This document shows, piece by piece, positions 36,590 through 45,275 of a stretch of DNA of 64,000 nt. Both the position numbers and the translations under genes were made by a program. Position 1 is the stretch's first letter. The number at the start of each line of letters is the position of its first letter. Below the pieces are notes generated by a model, which was not told the DNA's origin, ran no database searches, and saw only the letters and a list, made by a program, of their open reading frames with translations. Origin of the DNA: Streptomyces sp. Ncost-T10-10d (GTDB lineage Bacteria > Actinomycetota > Actinomycetes > Streptomycetales > Streptomycetaceae); assembly GCF_900091955.1 (NCBI RefSeq), contig NZ_FMDF01000030.1:16156-80155 (forward strand). Reading direction: 5' to 3'.

Positions 36590-36703
36590 ATCCTCACAAG
36601 AAAAATCTCGTCACAGACTGCACTTCTTTACCCACGACACACAGGGGGTAGCGGCGACTTGACGGTCCGTTCCCTGATTTCCGCCGAGACCCGGCAAGTG
36701 TCA

Positions 36704-38068
36704 CTAGACGCGCGAAAGGCGCTTCAGGAGCAAGACGGACGCAACGGGCCTGGCGCCCGCCTTCGCCACTCCGTCGGCGACTTCGCGGTCGGTGGAGACC
36801 ACCACGACGGGCCGGCCCGGCGGTTCGGCGCGCGCCAGCTGACGGATGAGTTCATCAGCGGTCACACCCGGCTTGCTGAACAGCACCCGCACCCCGCGCG
36901 GCGGTGCGAGCAGCACCGGGGCGGCCAGTTCGGCCCCGTCGAAGACACAGGTCATCTCGGCGCCGGTCTGTGCCGCGAGCACCGCGAGGCCGCCCAGCAG
37001 CCTCAATCGCTGCTTCTCCAGCGGCAGCTGCGGATAGCCGGTCTTGGTGACGTTGTAGCCGTCGACGATCAGATGCGCCTGCGGCAGCGCGAGCAGCTGG
37101 TCGAGCAGGGCCGGATCGGTCTCCGAAAGAGCCCTGGCGGCAATGTCCTTGGGCGACATCCTGCCGGGCTCCACCGCGTCGGCACTGTCCGCGGGGCGGA
37201 TCGAGGAGGGCGGCAGGGCCAGTTCGCGACGGAGCCCGCGGGCCGCGTCGAGCACCGTGTCCAGCAGCAGTCGCAACCGCATGTCCTCGACCGAGCGGCC
37301 CTCCCTGGCGGCCCTGCGGCCCGCCTCGACGGACGCCTCCGCCTCACCGAGCCGCGCCTTGAGCCTACGGGACTCGCTCTCGGCCGCGGAGACCTGGGCA
37401 GCCGCCTCGGACCGTACGGCGTCGGTCTCGGCCCGGCTGCGGCGCAGCGCGGCCTCGCCGCGCTTGACCTCGTTGGTGACACTGCGCAGTTTGCGCTGAA
37501 GGGATTCGGCTTCCTTGCGGGCCGCGTCCAGCTCGCCGCGGAGCCGTTCGGTCTCGCTCTTCGTCTGGGAGCGGGCCTGGGCGAGTTCCTCGCGCAGCCG
37601 TTCCAGCTCGCGGCGGCTCTCCTCGTCGGCGCGCTCGGCACCGGCCCGCTGAGCCTCCTCGCCGGCGGAGGTGACCAGCTTCACCCAGCCGGCCGGGCGC
37701 AGCACATAGGCCGCGGCGGCCACATCGACGGGGTCGGCGGCTGCGGGCGGCGAACCGGCCTCCAGCGCGGCCGCCAGCTCCGGCTGCTCCTCCTTGAGCC
37801 GTTCGCCGATGCGCTGCCGGAACAGTGCGTCGCCCTCCAGCGCGGCCGCCATCGCGTTCCCGGCGAACTTGGCGCGCCGGGTCGGAGTGAAGCGGGCGTA
37901 CTGTCTCAGCTGGGTCGGCAGTTCGGTGACCGTCAGGCCGCCGAACGCGTCCGAGACCAGCGCGACGACCCGTCGCCGTACACCTTCGGGCAGCGGGCGG
38001 TCGAGCGCCTCGACGGCGTCGTCGGCCGCCTCGGCCGACTCGGCGCCGCTAGCGGGCTGCTCCACCAT
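36704..38068 (-). CDS. NYN-domain RNA-binding/nuclease-like protein
   Basis: Protein of 454 residues. The N-terminal third is alpha-helical (LPTQLRQYARFTPTRRAKFAG), residues about 145-270 form a long coiled coil, and the C-terminus (about 315-454) is an NYN/PIN-like domain with LIVDGYNVTKTGYPQ (first Asp), GAEMTCVFDGAE and VVVVSTDREVADG, as in YacP/Rae1-type ribonucleases. The three acidic positions suggest metal-dependent RNA cleavage. It converges with nothing nearby; its 5' neighbour on the same strand is the small zinc ribbon protein. Confidence 0.87.
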   Translation of the reverse strand: MVEQPASGAESAEAADDAVEALDRPLPEGVRRRVVALVSDAFGGLTVTELPTQLRQYARFTPTRRAKFAGNAMAAALEGDALFRQRIGERLKEEQPELAAALEAGSPPAAADPVDVAAAAYVLRPAGWVKLVTSAGEEAQRAGAERADEESRRELERLREELAQARSQTKSETERLRGELDAARKEAESLQRKLRSVTNEVKRGEAALRRSRAETDAVRSEAAAQVSAAESESRRLKARLGEAEASVEAGRRAAREGRSVEDMRLRLLLDTVLDAARGLRRELALPPSSIRPADSADAVEPGRMSPKDIAARALSETDPALLDQLLALPQAHLIVDGYNVTKTGYPQLPLEKQRLRLLGGLAVLAAQTGAEMTCVFDGAELAAPVLLAPPRGVRVLFSKPGVTADELIRQLARAEPPGRPVVVVSTDREVADGVAKAGARPVASVLLLKRLSRV

Positions 38069-38102
38069 CCGTCACCCCAAATTGTCTGTCCGCACGGCCC
38101 CG

Positions 38103-38345
38103 TCAGGAGTCGGCACCCGGCCTGTCCACCAGTTCGATCTGATCCACCGCATTGCACCACCGGCAGCGCACCGACTCGATGGTCTCACTGACCACCTCGC
38201 GCTCCTCGACGGTGGATTCCCCGGCCAGGTCGAGATGGACGTATTCGATGACCTTGGAGGAACGCGTCACGTCGAACCGTGTGAGATTTCCGCAGAGCGT
38301 GCAGCGCCAGCGGGTCCCGTCGGTCGGTTGGGGAACCGTCGTCAT
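38103..38345 (-). CDS. Small zinc-ribbon protein
   Basis: Protein of 80 residues with two Cys pairs, WRCTLCGNLTRF at the N-terminus and VRCRWCNAVD near the C-terminus, spaced to make one zinc ribbon; VTRSSKVIEYVHLDLAGE lies between. No enzyme motif. It is 34 bases upstream of the NYN gene on the same strand and may be cotranscribed. Function unknown. Confidence 0.82.
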   Translation of the reverse strand: MTTVPQPTDGTRWRCTLCGNLTRFDVTRSSKVIEYVHLDLAGESTVEEREVVSETIESVRCRWCNAVDQIELVDRPGADS

Positions 38346-38506
38346 CGTGCGTCCTCTTTCGTCGAGCCTCGTGCCGCCTGCTTCAAGGATCTCGCGGTGC
38401 GCCGTCGAACTGCGGATGTCCTGCCGTAACCCTACGGCCTAGCCACGTCCCCCCGACACGGCGAGGCGGTCTGTCCCGTTCCCTCCACTTGCGTCATGCT
38501 CTGTTC

Positions 38507-39258
38507 ATGATCGATCGGCGGGCTGCGGGCGCCAGATTAACCAGCGGACTCCTACGGACGGTCACCTCGGGCGGACCGCCGGTGACCTATGCCCTGATCG
38601 CCCTGTGCTGTCTGGTCTTCCTGATCAGTCCGCTCTCCGGCTTCAACCCGCCCTACGGCACCGCCGACACCCTGCTCGCCGCCCAGGCCGGGTATTTCGA
38701 ACGCTGGGGCGTGATCCCGAGCGAGCTGTGGGACGGCTCCGCACGCGCCCTGCTCACCCCGCTGACCGCCCTCTTCGTGCACGGCAGCTGGCTGCATCTG
38801 CTCGGCAACATGCTCTTCCTGTACGTGTTCGGGGCGATGGCCGAGGAACGCATGGGCCATGTGGAGTTCACCTTCTTCTATCTGGGCTGCGGCTATCTCG
38901 CACTGGTCGGCTATGCGGCCGCGCACGCCTCGTCCGACCAGACGCTCGTCGGTGCGTCGGGGGCGATCTCGGCGGTGCTGGGGGCGTTCCTCTATCTGTT
39001 CCCCAGGGCCCGGGTCACCAGCCTGTTCCCGTTCCTCTTCTTCCTGCCGCTGCGCTTCCCTGCCTGGATCGTGCTGATCTTCTGGTTCGTCCTGCAGTGG
39101 CTGGCGGTCCAGGGCGCGGGCAGCGGGGCCCCGGCGTGGCTTATCTGGCCCATGTGGTCGGCTTCGCCCTCGGCTTCCTCTACGCCTGGGGGCGTTACCG
39201 GCGTACGGATAGAGTGAAGGCTCCAGCCACGGCCACCGAGGGAGAAAGTCAGCCGTGA
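38507..39258 (+). pseudogene. Rhomboid family serine protease, frameshifted before the catalytic His
   Basis: The frame from ATG 38507 encodes six hydrophobic segments, the HGSWLHLLGNMLFLYVFG block, and the nucleophile Ser151 in GASGAIS. At about 39129-39134 the family sequence jumps frame: the ATG frame ends at 39217 with unrelated residues, while the next frame reads GVAYLAHVVGFALGFLYAWG, containing the catalytic His of the last helix, and stops at 39258 with a 4-base overlap with the next gene. Adding one base in the CCCCGG run restores 250 codons. Without it the Ser-His dyad is lost. Sequencing error or real lesion. Confidence 0.82.
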
Positions 39259-39536
39259 TCACCGCGATCGTGCTCATCAAAACCAGCGTGGACCGGATTC
39301 CCGAGATCGCCGAGGCCATCGCAGCGCTGGACAGCGTCAGCGAGGTCTTCTCCGTCACCGGTACGTACGACCTGATCGCCATGGTCCGGGTGGCCAAGCA
39401 CGACGATCTGGCGGACGTCATCCCCGGCCGGATCAGCAAGATCCCCGGCGTCGAGGCCACCGATACGCATGTGGCCTTCCGTACGTACTCGCAGCACGAC
39501 CTGGAGGCCGCCTTCGCCATCGGCCTCGACGCGTAG
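39255..39536 (+). CDS. Lrp/AsnC ligand-binding (RAM) domain protein without HTH
   Basis: Protein of 93 residues made only of the RAM domain of Lrp/AsnC regulators (ITAIVLIKTSVDRIPEIAEAI, SEVFSVTGTYDLIAMVRV, HVAFRTYSQHDLEAAF). The DNA-binding half is absent by design, as in stand-alone RAM proteins of archaea and actinobacteria. It may bind an amino acid and partner with a full-length Lrp protein. GTG 39255 overlaps the rhomboid stop, so the two are translationally coupled in the undamaged gene. Confidence 0.9.
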   Translation: MITAIVLIKTSVDRIPEIAEAIAALDSVSEVFSVTGTYDLIAMVRVAKHDDLADVIPGRISKIPGVEATDTHVAFRTYSQHDLEAAFAIGLDA

Positions 39537-39558
39537 GTACGCCCCTTATTACGGCGTA

Positions 39559-39608
39559 GCACTGCGGCGGGGGACGGGCTCGACCGAGCCCGTCCCCCGC
39601 CGCAGTGC
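39559..39608. terminator. Very strong bidirectional terminator
   Basis: Perfect 24-bp inverted repeat (arms 39559-39582 and 39585-39608) with only AC at the centre. It separates the convergent RAM-domain and aminotransferase genes. Confidence 0.9.
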
Positions 39609-39618
39609 TGCGCGCCCG

Positions 39619-41034
39619 TCAGAGCTGCGCCGCGCCCCGGTCCGGGACACAGCGGCCGTCCTCGGTGCGGTACTTCCACTGCGCGCCCCTGCTCACCAGT
39701 TCCTTGACCGCGCGCACGAATCGCTCGATGTGCTCGTCCGGCGTACCGGCGCCGAAACTCACCCGGATCGCGTTGAGCGAGAGCTCGCCCGGCTCGGCCT
39801 CGGGCGCGCCGCACTCGCCGACCTCCTGCGGGTCGCTGCCCAGCAGGGTGCGGACCAGCGGGTGGGCGCAGAACAGTCCGTCGCGGACCCCGATGCCGTA
39901 CTCGGCGGAGAGCGCGGCCGCGAAGTGCGAGCTGTTCCAGCCCTCCACCACGAAGGAGATGACGCCGACCCGCGGGGCGTCGTCGCCGAACAGCGAGAGC
40001 ACCTTGACCTCGGGAACGGCGGCGAGCCCGGCCCGGACCGCGGTGACGAGGTGCTGCTCCCGGGCGACCAGGTTGTCGAAGCCCGCCTCGGTCAGCGCCT
40101 TGCAGGCGGAGGCGATCGAGTACACGCCGATGACGTTGGGGGAACCGGCCTCGTGGCGGGCGGCGGTGGAATGCCACTCGACGTCCACACCGCCATCCGT
40201 GCGGCGGGCGACCTTGCGCGAGGCTCCGCCGCCGGCCAGGTACGGCTCGGCGTCCTGCAGCCAGTCGGCCCGGCCAGCGAGCACACCCGAGCCGAACGGC
40301 GCGTACAGCTTGTGTCCGGAGAAGGCGACCCAGTCGACGTCCAGCTCTGCGATGTCGACGGGGTGGTGCGGGGCGAGCTGCGCGGCGTCCAGCACGATCC
40401 GGGCACCGTGCGCGTGCGCGGCGGCCGCCAGTTCCTTGACCGGCCACAGTTCGCCGGTGACGTTGGAGGCGCCGGTGACGCAGACCAGCGCGGGGCCGAT
40501 GGGGCCTCCCCTGCCCGAACGGAGTTGAGAGCTTGGGGAAGGGTCACGGTCGGCGAGCGCGCGCTCCAACGTCTCGACGGCCTGCGCCGGGGTGCGCGGG
40601 GCGTTCAGATAGGTCACCCGGGCGTCGCGCCACGGCAGCAGCGAGGCGTGGTGCTCGGTCTCGTACACGAAGACCTGGCAGTCGGCGGGGACGACGGCGG
40701 CCAGCAGGTTGAGGGAGTCGGTCGTCGAGCGGGTGAAGATCACCTGGTCGTCGGCGCGGCAGCCGAGGAACTCCGCGACGGTCGCGCGGCTGTTCTCGAA
40801 GAGGTCCGTGGAGAGCTGCGAGAGGTACCCGGCGCCGCGGTGGACACTGCCGTAGTACGGGGCGTACGCGGCGACGTCGTCCCAGACGCGCTGCAGGGCC
40901 GGGGCGCTGGCGGCGTAGTCGAGAGCGGCGTACGTGACTTCACCACCTGTGACCAGTGGAACCGTTACATCCTTACCCAGAACCGGCAGAGGGGCACAAA
41001 GCGACTGGTCGGCGGCAGCGGTGAAGACAGACAT
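39619..41034 (-). CDS. Class V aminotransferase / cysteine desulfurase-like protein
   Basis: PLP enzyme of 471 residues of the SufS/CsdA-like class V group. FSGHKLYAPFGSGVLAG has the PLP Lys, YETEHHASLLPWR and VLDAAQLAPHHPVDI the cofactor contacts, and RVSFGAGTPDEHIERF the C-terminus. The usual active-site Cys loop is not obvious, so lyase rather than desulfurase activity is possible. A 14-residue insert (about 166-181) is encoded by a dispersed repeat. ATG 41034 follows GGGAG. A SAM-IV riboswitch precedes it, which ties the gene to methionine or sulfur metabolism. Confidence 0.87.
   Translation of the reverse strand: MSVFTAAADQSLCAPLPVLGKDVTVPLVTGGEVTYAALDYAASAPALQRVWDDVAAYAPYYGSVHRGAGYLSQLSTDLFENSRATVAEFLGCRADDQVIFTRSTTDSLNLLAAVVPADCQVFVYETEHHASLLPWRDARVTYLNAPRTPAQAVETLERALADRDPSPSSQLRSGRGGPIGPALVCVTGASNVTGELWPVKELAAAAHAHGARIVLDAAQLAPHHPVDIAELDVDWVAFSGHKLYAPFGSGVLAGRADWLQDAEPYLAGGGASRKVARRTDGGVDVEWHSTAARHEAGSPNVIGVYSIASACKALTEAGFDNLVAREQHLVTAVRAGLAAVPEVKVLSLFGDDAPRVGVISFVVEGWNSSHFAAALSAEYGIGVRDGLFCAHPLVRTLLGSDPQEVGECGAPEAEPGELSLNAIRVSFGAGTPDEHIERFVRAVKELVSRGAQWKYRTEDGRCVPDRGAAQL
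40501..40543. repeat. Streptomyces dispersed GC-rich repeat inside a coding region
   Basis: The segment GGGGCCTCCCCTGCCCGAAC at 40501 continues to AGAGCTTGGGGAAGGG at 40528-40543. Its ends are imperfect inverted complements (CCTCCCC and GGGGAAGG). I recall this unit as a repeat found many times, mostly between genes, in Streptomyces genomes. Here it is in frame within the aminotransferase. Confidence 0.6.
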
Positions 41035-41207
41035 GGCGAACTCCCGTAACAGGCAGGCGAATTGCATGCGCCGGCGGGTACGCGGCAGCGCAGCGGAAAG
41101 CGAAAATGGGTGTGCGGAGGAGGGCCGACAAGCCCTATCGCATTCGCTTGCTCACAAGAGACTCCCTAGGGACCAGGACCCCGGGGGCTGGCATTCACAG
41201 ATGCCGA

Positions 41208-41327
41208 GGGGCCCGCGCTTGCCGCAGACCTCGCTGCCTACGGCCTGGTCTTCACCCGGGGCACCCCGCCACGGACGGAGGGTTGCCGGACAGCGGGCCG
41301 GGGCCGTAGTCGCTGTCACTCATGACC
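41208..41327 (-). promoter_or_regulatory. SAM-IV riboswitch
   Basis: On the minus strand the leader runs GTCATGAGTGACAGCG (from 41327), GGCCCCGGCCCGCTGTCCGG, CAACCCTCC, GGCGGGGTGCCCCGGGTGA, AGACCAGGCCGTAGGC and GCGGCAAGCGCGGGCCC. These are the conserved blocks of the actinobacterial SAM-IV class. A GC-rich CCAGCCCCCGGGGTCCTGG hairpin follows as a likely expression platform. S-adenosylmethionine should turn off the aminotransferase, which starts 174 bases downstream. The 376-base gap holds this, a candidate -35 TTGACG near 41351-41356 and the trpD terminator. Confidence 0.9.
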
Positions 41328-41363
41328 TGCCCAGCATCTTGCCATACGTGCGTCAACGCGCAA

Positions 41364-41390
41364 GGCGCGGTCCAAGATCTGGACCGCGCC
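41364..41390 (-). terminator. Terminator after trpD
   Basis: Perfect 11-bp inverted repeat (GGCGCGGTCCA, 41364-41374, with 41380-41390) around AGATC, 20 bases beyond the trpD stop. Confidence 0.82.
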
Positions 41391-41410
41391 CTGCGTCACA
41401 TCCCGTCCGG

Positions 41411-42475
41411 TCAGGCGTTGCTGACCGTCACCCAGCGCTCCAGCGCCTGCCGGGCCGCCCCCGAGTCGATGGACTCGGCGGCCTTCGCGATCCCTGCGGC
41501 GAGCTGCTCGTTCAGCGTGCCGTCCGTCGGGTCCAGCGCGACCAGTGCCGCTGCCGAGTTGAGCAGCACGGCCTCCCGTACGGGGCCTCGCTCGCCGGCC
41601 AGCACCCGGCGGGCCACATCCGCGTTGTACGAGGCGTCGGCGCCGCGCAGCGCCTGTACCGGCACCAGCTCCAGACCGACGTCACGCGGGTCGAACGCCT
41701 CCTCGCGCACCGATCCGTCCCGGACCACCCAGACCCGCGAGGTCGCAGTGGTCGTCAGCTCGTCCAGGCCGTCGTCGCCGCGGAAGACCAGCGCCGAATT
41801 GCCGCGCTCGGCGAGTACACCGGCGACGATGGGCGCCATCCGCAGGTCGGCGACGCCGATGGCCTGGGAGCGCACCTTGGCCGGGTTGGTGAGCGGCCCG
41901 AGGATGTTGAACGTGGTCGGGGCGCCGAGTTCCCTGCGGGCCCTGGCCACGTACCGCAGGGCGGGGTGGAACTTCACCGCGAAACAGAAGGTGATGCCCG
42001 CCTCCTCGGCGACCTCGACGACCCGCTGCGCGCTGAGCTCCAGATTGACGCCGAGCTTCTCCAGCACATCGGAGGAACCGCTCGCCGACGAGGAGGCGCG
42101 GTTGCCGTGCTTGACGACCTTGGCGCCGGTACCCGCGATGACGATCGCCGACATCGTGGAAATGTTGACCGTCTTGGCGAGATCGCCACCGGTGCCGACG
42201 ATGTCGACCGTGCGACCGGGTACGTGGATCGTGTTGGCGTGCTCGTACATCGCGCGCACCAGGCCGGACACCTCGTCGACCGTCTCGCCCTTGGCGCGCA
42301 GGGCCACCGCGAAACCGGCGATCTGCACATCGGTCGCCTCACCTCTCATGATGCGGTCCATCGCCCATGCGGTGTCGTCCGAGGTCAGGCTCTCGCCGCG
42401 CAGCAGCGGGTTCAGCACGCCGGGCCAGGAACGGTCCGCCACGCTGTCGCCGCCGACCGGGGTCACAACGTTCAT
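41411..42475 (-). CDS. trpD: Anthranilate phosphoribosyltransferase
   Basis: Protein of 354 residues that transfers phosphoribose from PRPP to anthranilate, the second step of Trp synthesis. [17 protein letters not shown] holds the PRPP glycine loop, [21 protein letters not shown] the second phosphate/anthranilate region, and [11 protein letters not shown] with [14 protein letters not shown] (Asp-Glu metal site) follow. ATG 42475 has CAGGAG upstream; an earlier ATG (42496) is possible. It stands alone here, 27 kb from the TrpE-TrpG fusion and without its own leader peptide. Confidence 0.96.
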   Translation of the reverse strand: MNVVTPVGGDSVADRSWPGVLNPLLRGESLTSDDTAWAMDRIMRGEATDVQIAGFAVALRAKGETVDEVSGLVRAMYEHANTIHVPGRTVDIVGTGGDLAKTVNISTMSAIVIAGTGAKVVKHGNRASSSASGSSDVLEKLGVNLELSAQRVVEVAEEAGITFCFAVKFHPALRYVARARRELGAPTTFNILGPLTNPAKVRSQAIGVADLRMAPIVAGVLAERGNSALVFRGDDGLDELTTTATSRVWVVRDGSVREEAFDPRDVGLELVPVQALRGADASYNADVARRVLAGERGPVREAVLLNSAAALVALDPTDGTLNEQLAAGIAKAAESIDSGAARQALERWVTVSNA

Positions 42476-42546
42476 GGTCCGCTCCTGAGGGTCCATAGCC
42501 GATAAAAGGGGTTGACCCCACCCTATCGAGCGCCACGGACAGCGAA

Positions 42547-42575
42547 GAGCCCCGTCCATCGGATGGACGGGGCTC
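42547..42575 (-). terminator. Terminator after qcrB
   Basis: Perfect 13-bp inverted repeat (GAGCCCCGTCCAT, 42547-42559, with 42563-42575) around CGG, just past the qcrB stop and before trpD. Confidence 0.85.
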
Positions 42576-42600
42576 CTGCTGTGGCGATCAGTTCAGGCGA

Positions 42601-44226
42601 TCAGTGGTGACCGTGGCCGCTGGTGATCTCCTTGTACTCCTCGACGGTGGGCTTGGCGATCTGGTTGTCCTCGCCGTAGTAGCCCTTGCTGAGCCTGGCC
42701 CGCAGCTTCTGCAGTGCGGGTACCTTGCGCTCGACACCGTTCTCGTCGACCGTCGGGCCGATCTCGACCGGCTCGTACTGCTCGTGCGCGGTGAGCGTGT
42801 GCAGCTGCTCGGGGCCGAGCGGCTCGTGGATCTCGACGAACTCACCGTGCGGCAGGCGCTTGATGATGCCGGACTCGCGCCCGTGCAGCACCTTCTCCTT
42901 GTCGCGGCGCTGGAGGCCGAGGCAGATCCGCCTGGTGGCGATGAACGCGATGACCGGGCCCACGAAGATGAAGATCCGGACGAACCAGGAGATGGCGTTC
43001 AGCGACAGGTGGAAGTGCGTGGCCCACAGGTCGTTGCCACCGCCGATGAAGACGATGACGTACTCGGTGATCCAGGCGACACCGAAGGCCGTCCGGGTCG
43101 GGGCGTTGCGCGGGCGGTCCAGGATGTGGTGCTCGCGCTTGTCCCCGGTGACCCAGGACTCGACGAACGGGTAGACCGCGATGATCGCGAGTACCAGTCC
43201 GAAGGCCATCAGCGGGATGAACACACCCAGGACCAGCGTGTGACCCCAGAGGTTGATCTCCCAGCCCGGCATCACTCGGATCAGACCCTCGGCGAAGCCC
43301 ATGTACCAGTCGGGCTGGGCGCCGGTGGACACCTGGTCCGGGCGGTACGGGCCGATGGCCCAGATCGGGTTGATCGAGGCGATGGCCGCGATGACGGCGA
43401 TGATGCCGAAGACCAGGAAGAAGAAACCGCCGGCCTTCGCCATGTACACCGGCAGCAGCGGCATGCCGACGACGTTCTTGTTGGTGCGGCCGGGACCCGC
43501 GAACTGCGTGTGCTTGTGGTAGAAGACCAGGATCAGGTGCGCCACCAGCAGGCCGAGCATGATGCCCGGCAGCAGCAGGATGTGGATCGAGTAGAACCGG
43601 GCGACGAAGTCGTGACCGGGGAACTCTCCGCCGAACAGGAACATCGAGATGTACGTGCCGACGATCGGCATCGACAGGATCGCGCCCTGGGTGAAGCGGA
43701 CACCCGTACCGGAGAGCAGGTCGTCCGGCAGCGAGTAGCCGGTGAAGCCGGTGAACATACCCAGCACGAACAGCAGGAAGCCGAACAGCCAGTTGATCTC
43801 ACGCGGCTTGCGGAACGCACCCGTGAAGAAGACACGCATCATGTGCACGAACATGCCGGCCAGGAAGATCAGCGCGGCCCAGTGGTGGATCTGCCGGACC
43901 AGCAGACCACCGCGGACGTCGAAGCTGATGTCCAGCGTCGAGGCGTAGGCCTCGGACATCCGGATGCCCTGCATCGGCTCGTACGAGCCGTGGTACACGA
44001 CTTCGTTCATGCTCGGGTGGAAGAACAGCGTCAGATACACACCCGTGAGGATGATGATGATGAAGCTGTAGAGGGCGATCTCACCGAGCATGAAGGACCA
44101 GTGGTCCGGGAAGATCTTGCGCATGTTGGCCTTGGCCAGGGAGTAGATCCCGAGCCGGCCGTCCGCCCAGTCGGCCACCCGCTCACCGGCGGGCGCCTTG
44201 CGCTTTGTGTCGGTCGCAGTACTCAT
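42601..44226 (-). CDS. qcrB: Menaquinol-cytochrome c reductase cytochrome b subunit
   Basis: Protein of 541 residues in the membrane core of the bc1 complex. The two b hemes are bound by His pairs in RQIHHWAALIFLAGMFVHMMRV and SIHILLLPGIMLGLLVAHLIL. GFTGYSLPDDLLSG and the PEWY-equivalent PDWYMGF mark the quinol site. The 130-residue hydrophilic C-terminal extension is usual in actinobacterial QcrB. Four-base overlap with qcrA. This subunit is the target of bc1 inhibitors in mycobacteria. Confidence 0.97.
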   Translation of the reverse strand: MSTATDTKRKAPAGERVADWADGRLGIYSLAKANMRKIFPDHWSFMLGEIALYSFIIIILTGVYLTLFFHPSMNEVVYHGSYEPMQGIRMSEAYASTLDISFDVRGGLLVRQIHHWAALIFLAGMFVHMMRVFFTGAFRKPREINWLFGFLLFVLGMFTGFTGYSLPDDLLSGTGVRFTQGAILSMPIVGTYISMFLFGGEFPGHDFVARFYSIHILLLPGIMLGLLVAHLILVFYHKHTQFAGPGRTNKNVVGMPLLPVYMAKAGGFFFLVFGIIAVIAAIASINPIWAIGPYRPDQVSTGAQPDWYMGFAEGLIRVMPGWEINLWGHTLVLGVFIPLMAFGLVLAIIAVYPFVESWVTGDKREHHILDRPRNAPTRTAFGVAWITEYVIVFIGGGNDLWATHFHLSLNAISWFVRIFIFVGPVIAFIATRRICLGLQRRDKEKVLHGRESGIIKRLPHGEFVEIHEPLGPEQLHTLTAHEQYEPVEIGPTVDENGVERKVPALQKLRARLSKGYYGEDNQIAKPTVEEYKEITSGHGHH

Positions 44227-45275
44227 CCGCGCTCCCAGAATGCAGGACCGACGGGCTCTTCGAAGTCACCGAGCGCCTCGAGGTTGCCCTCGCTGTTCAC
44301 ACCGATCCGCAGCTGCGGAAGGGCGTGACCGGCCGGACCGAAGATGACGCGGGCGCCGTCGGAGAGGTCGAAGGTGGACTGGTGGCACGGGCAGAGCACG
44401 TGGTGCGTCTGCTGCTCGTACAGGCTGATCGGGCAGCCGACGTGGGTGCAGATCTTGGAGAAGGCCACGATGCCCTCGTGGGCCCACTCGCGCTCGCGCT
44501 TGTCCTTGATGTTCTTCGGCTCGATGCGGATGATCATCAGCGCGGCCTTGGCGATCTGGTTCTGGAAGTCCTCCGCGTCCTCCTTCAGGCCCTCGGGCAT
44601 GGCGAAGGTCAGCGAACCGACGGCGACGTCCTCGGGACGCAGCGGCTCCATCGTGTTCATGTTGATGAGCTGCTTGCCCTTGGCCCACAGCGTGTTGCGG
44701 AGCTTCTTCTCCGGCAGCGGTCCGAGGTCGCGCAGCAGCACCACACCGGAGAGCGGCACCAGGGCCAGCGCGCCGAACAGGGTGTTGCGGATCAGCTTGC
44801 GCCGGCCGAACGCGGACTCCTCGGCACCCGCCGCGAAGTCCGCGAGGACCTTCGCCTTGACCTCGGGCTCGGCCTCGATGGCGTGCCGGTCGTCGGCGAC
44901 CTCCACGTCGGACATCAGGGTGCGCGCCCAGTGGACGGCCCCGGCTCCGATCGCGAAGAGGGCCACGCCCAGGGTCAGACCCAGGGAGAAGTTGAGCGCG
45001 CTCACATGGCCGAAGGGCCAGATGTACACGATCTTGTCGACCGGGAAGATGACGTACGAGGCGATGAAGCCGATCGTCGCCAGCATGGACAGCGTGAACA
45101 TGAACGCCACGGCGCGCTCGGAGCGCTTCGCGGCCCGTTCGTCGATGTCCTGGATGCGCGGCTTGTGGGCCGGCAGCCCCGGGTCGGCGAACGGGTCGTC
45201 CGCGACCTCTACCGCGCCGTGCGCGGTGCCCTGCTCAGCGGGCAGGTTCTCGTCTGGAATCTCTTGGCTACTCAT
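44223..45275 (-). CDS. qcrA: Rieske iron-sulfur subunit of menaquinol-cytochrome c reductase
   Basis: Protein of 350 residues with three N-terminal membrane helices (about 68-195), longer than the single span of mitochondrial Rieske proteins, as is usual in actinobacteria. The [2Fe-2S] cluster is bound by CTHVGC and CPCHQS, each with one Cys and one His ligand. Overlaps qcrC and qcrB by four bases each, giving a coupled operon. Confidence 0.97.
   Translation of the reverse strand: MSSQEIPDENLPAEQGTAHGAVEVADDPFADPGLPAHKPRIQDIDERAAKRSERAVAFMFTLSMLATIGFIASYVIFPVDKIVYIWPFGHVSALNFSLGLTLGVALFAIGAGAVHWARTLMSDVEVADDRHAIEAEPEVKAKVLADFAAGAEESAFGRRKLIRNTLFGALALVPLSGVVLLRDLGPLPEKKLRNTLWAKGKQLINMNTMEPLRPEDVAVGSLTFAMPEGLKEDAEDFQNQIAKAALMIIRIEPKNIKDKREREWAHEGIVAFSKICTHVGCPISLYEQQTHHVLCPCHQSTFDLSDGARVIFGPAGHALPQLRIGVNSEGNLEALGDFEEPVGPAFWERG

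Noticed and set aside
41208..41327. Cobalamin riboswitch as an explanation of the aminotransferase leader
   Set aside because: There is no B12-box; the GGGGTGCCCCGGGTGA and CAACCCTCC blocks fit SAM-IV instead.
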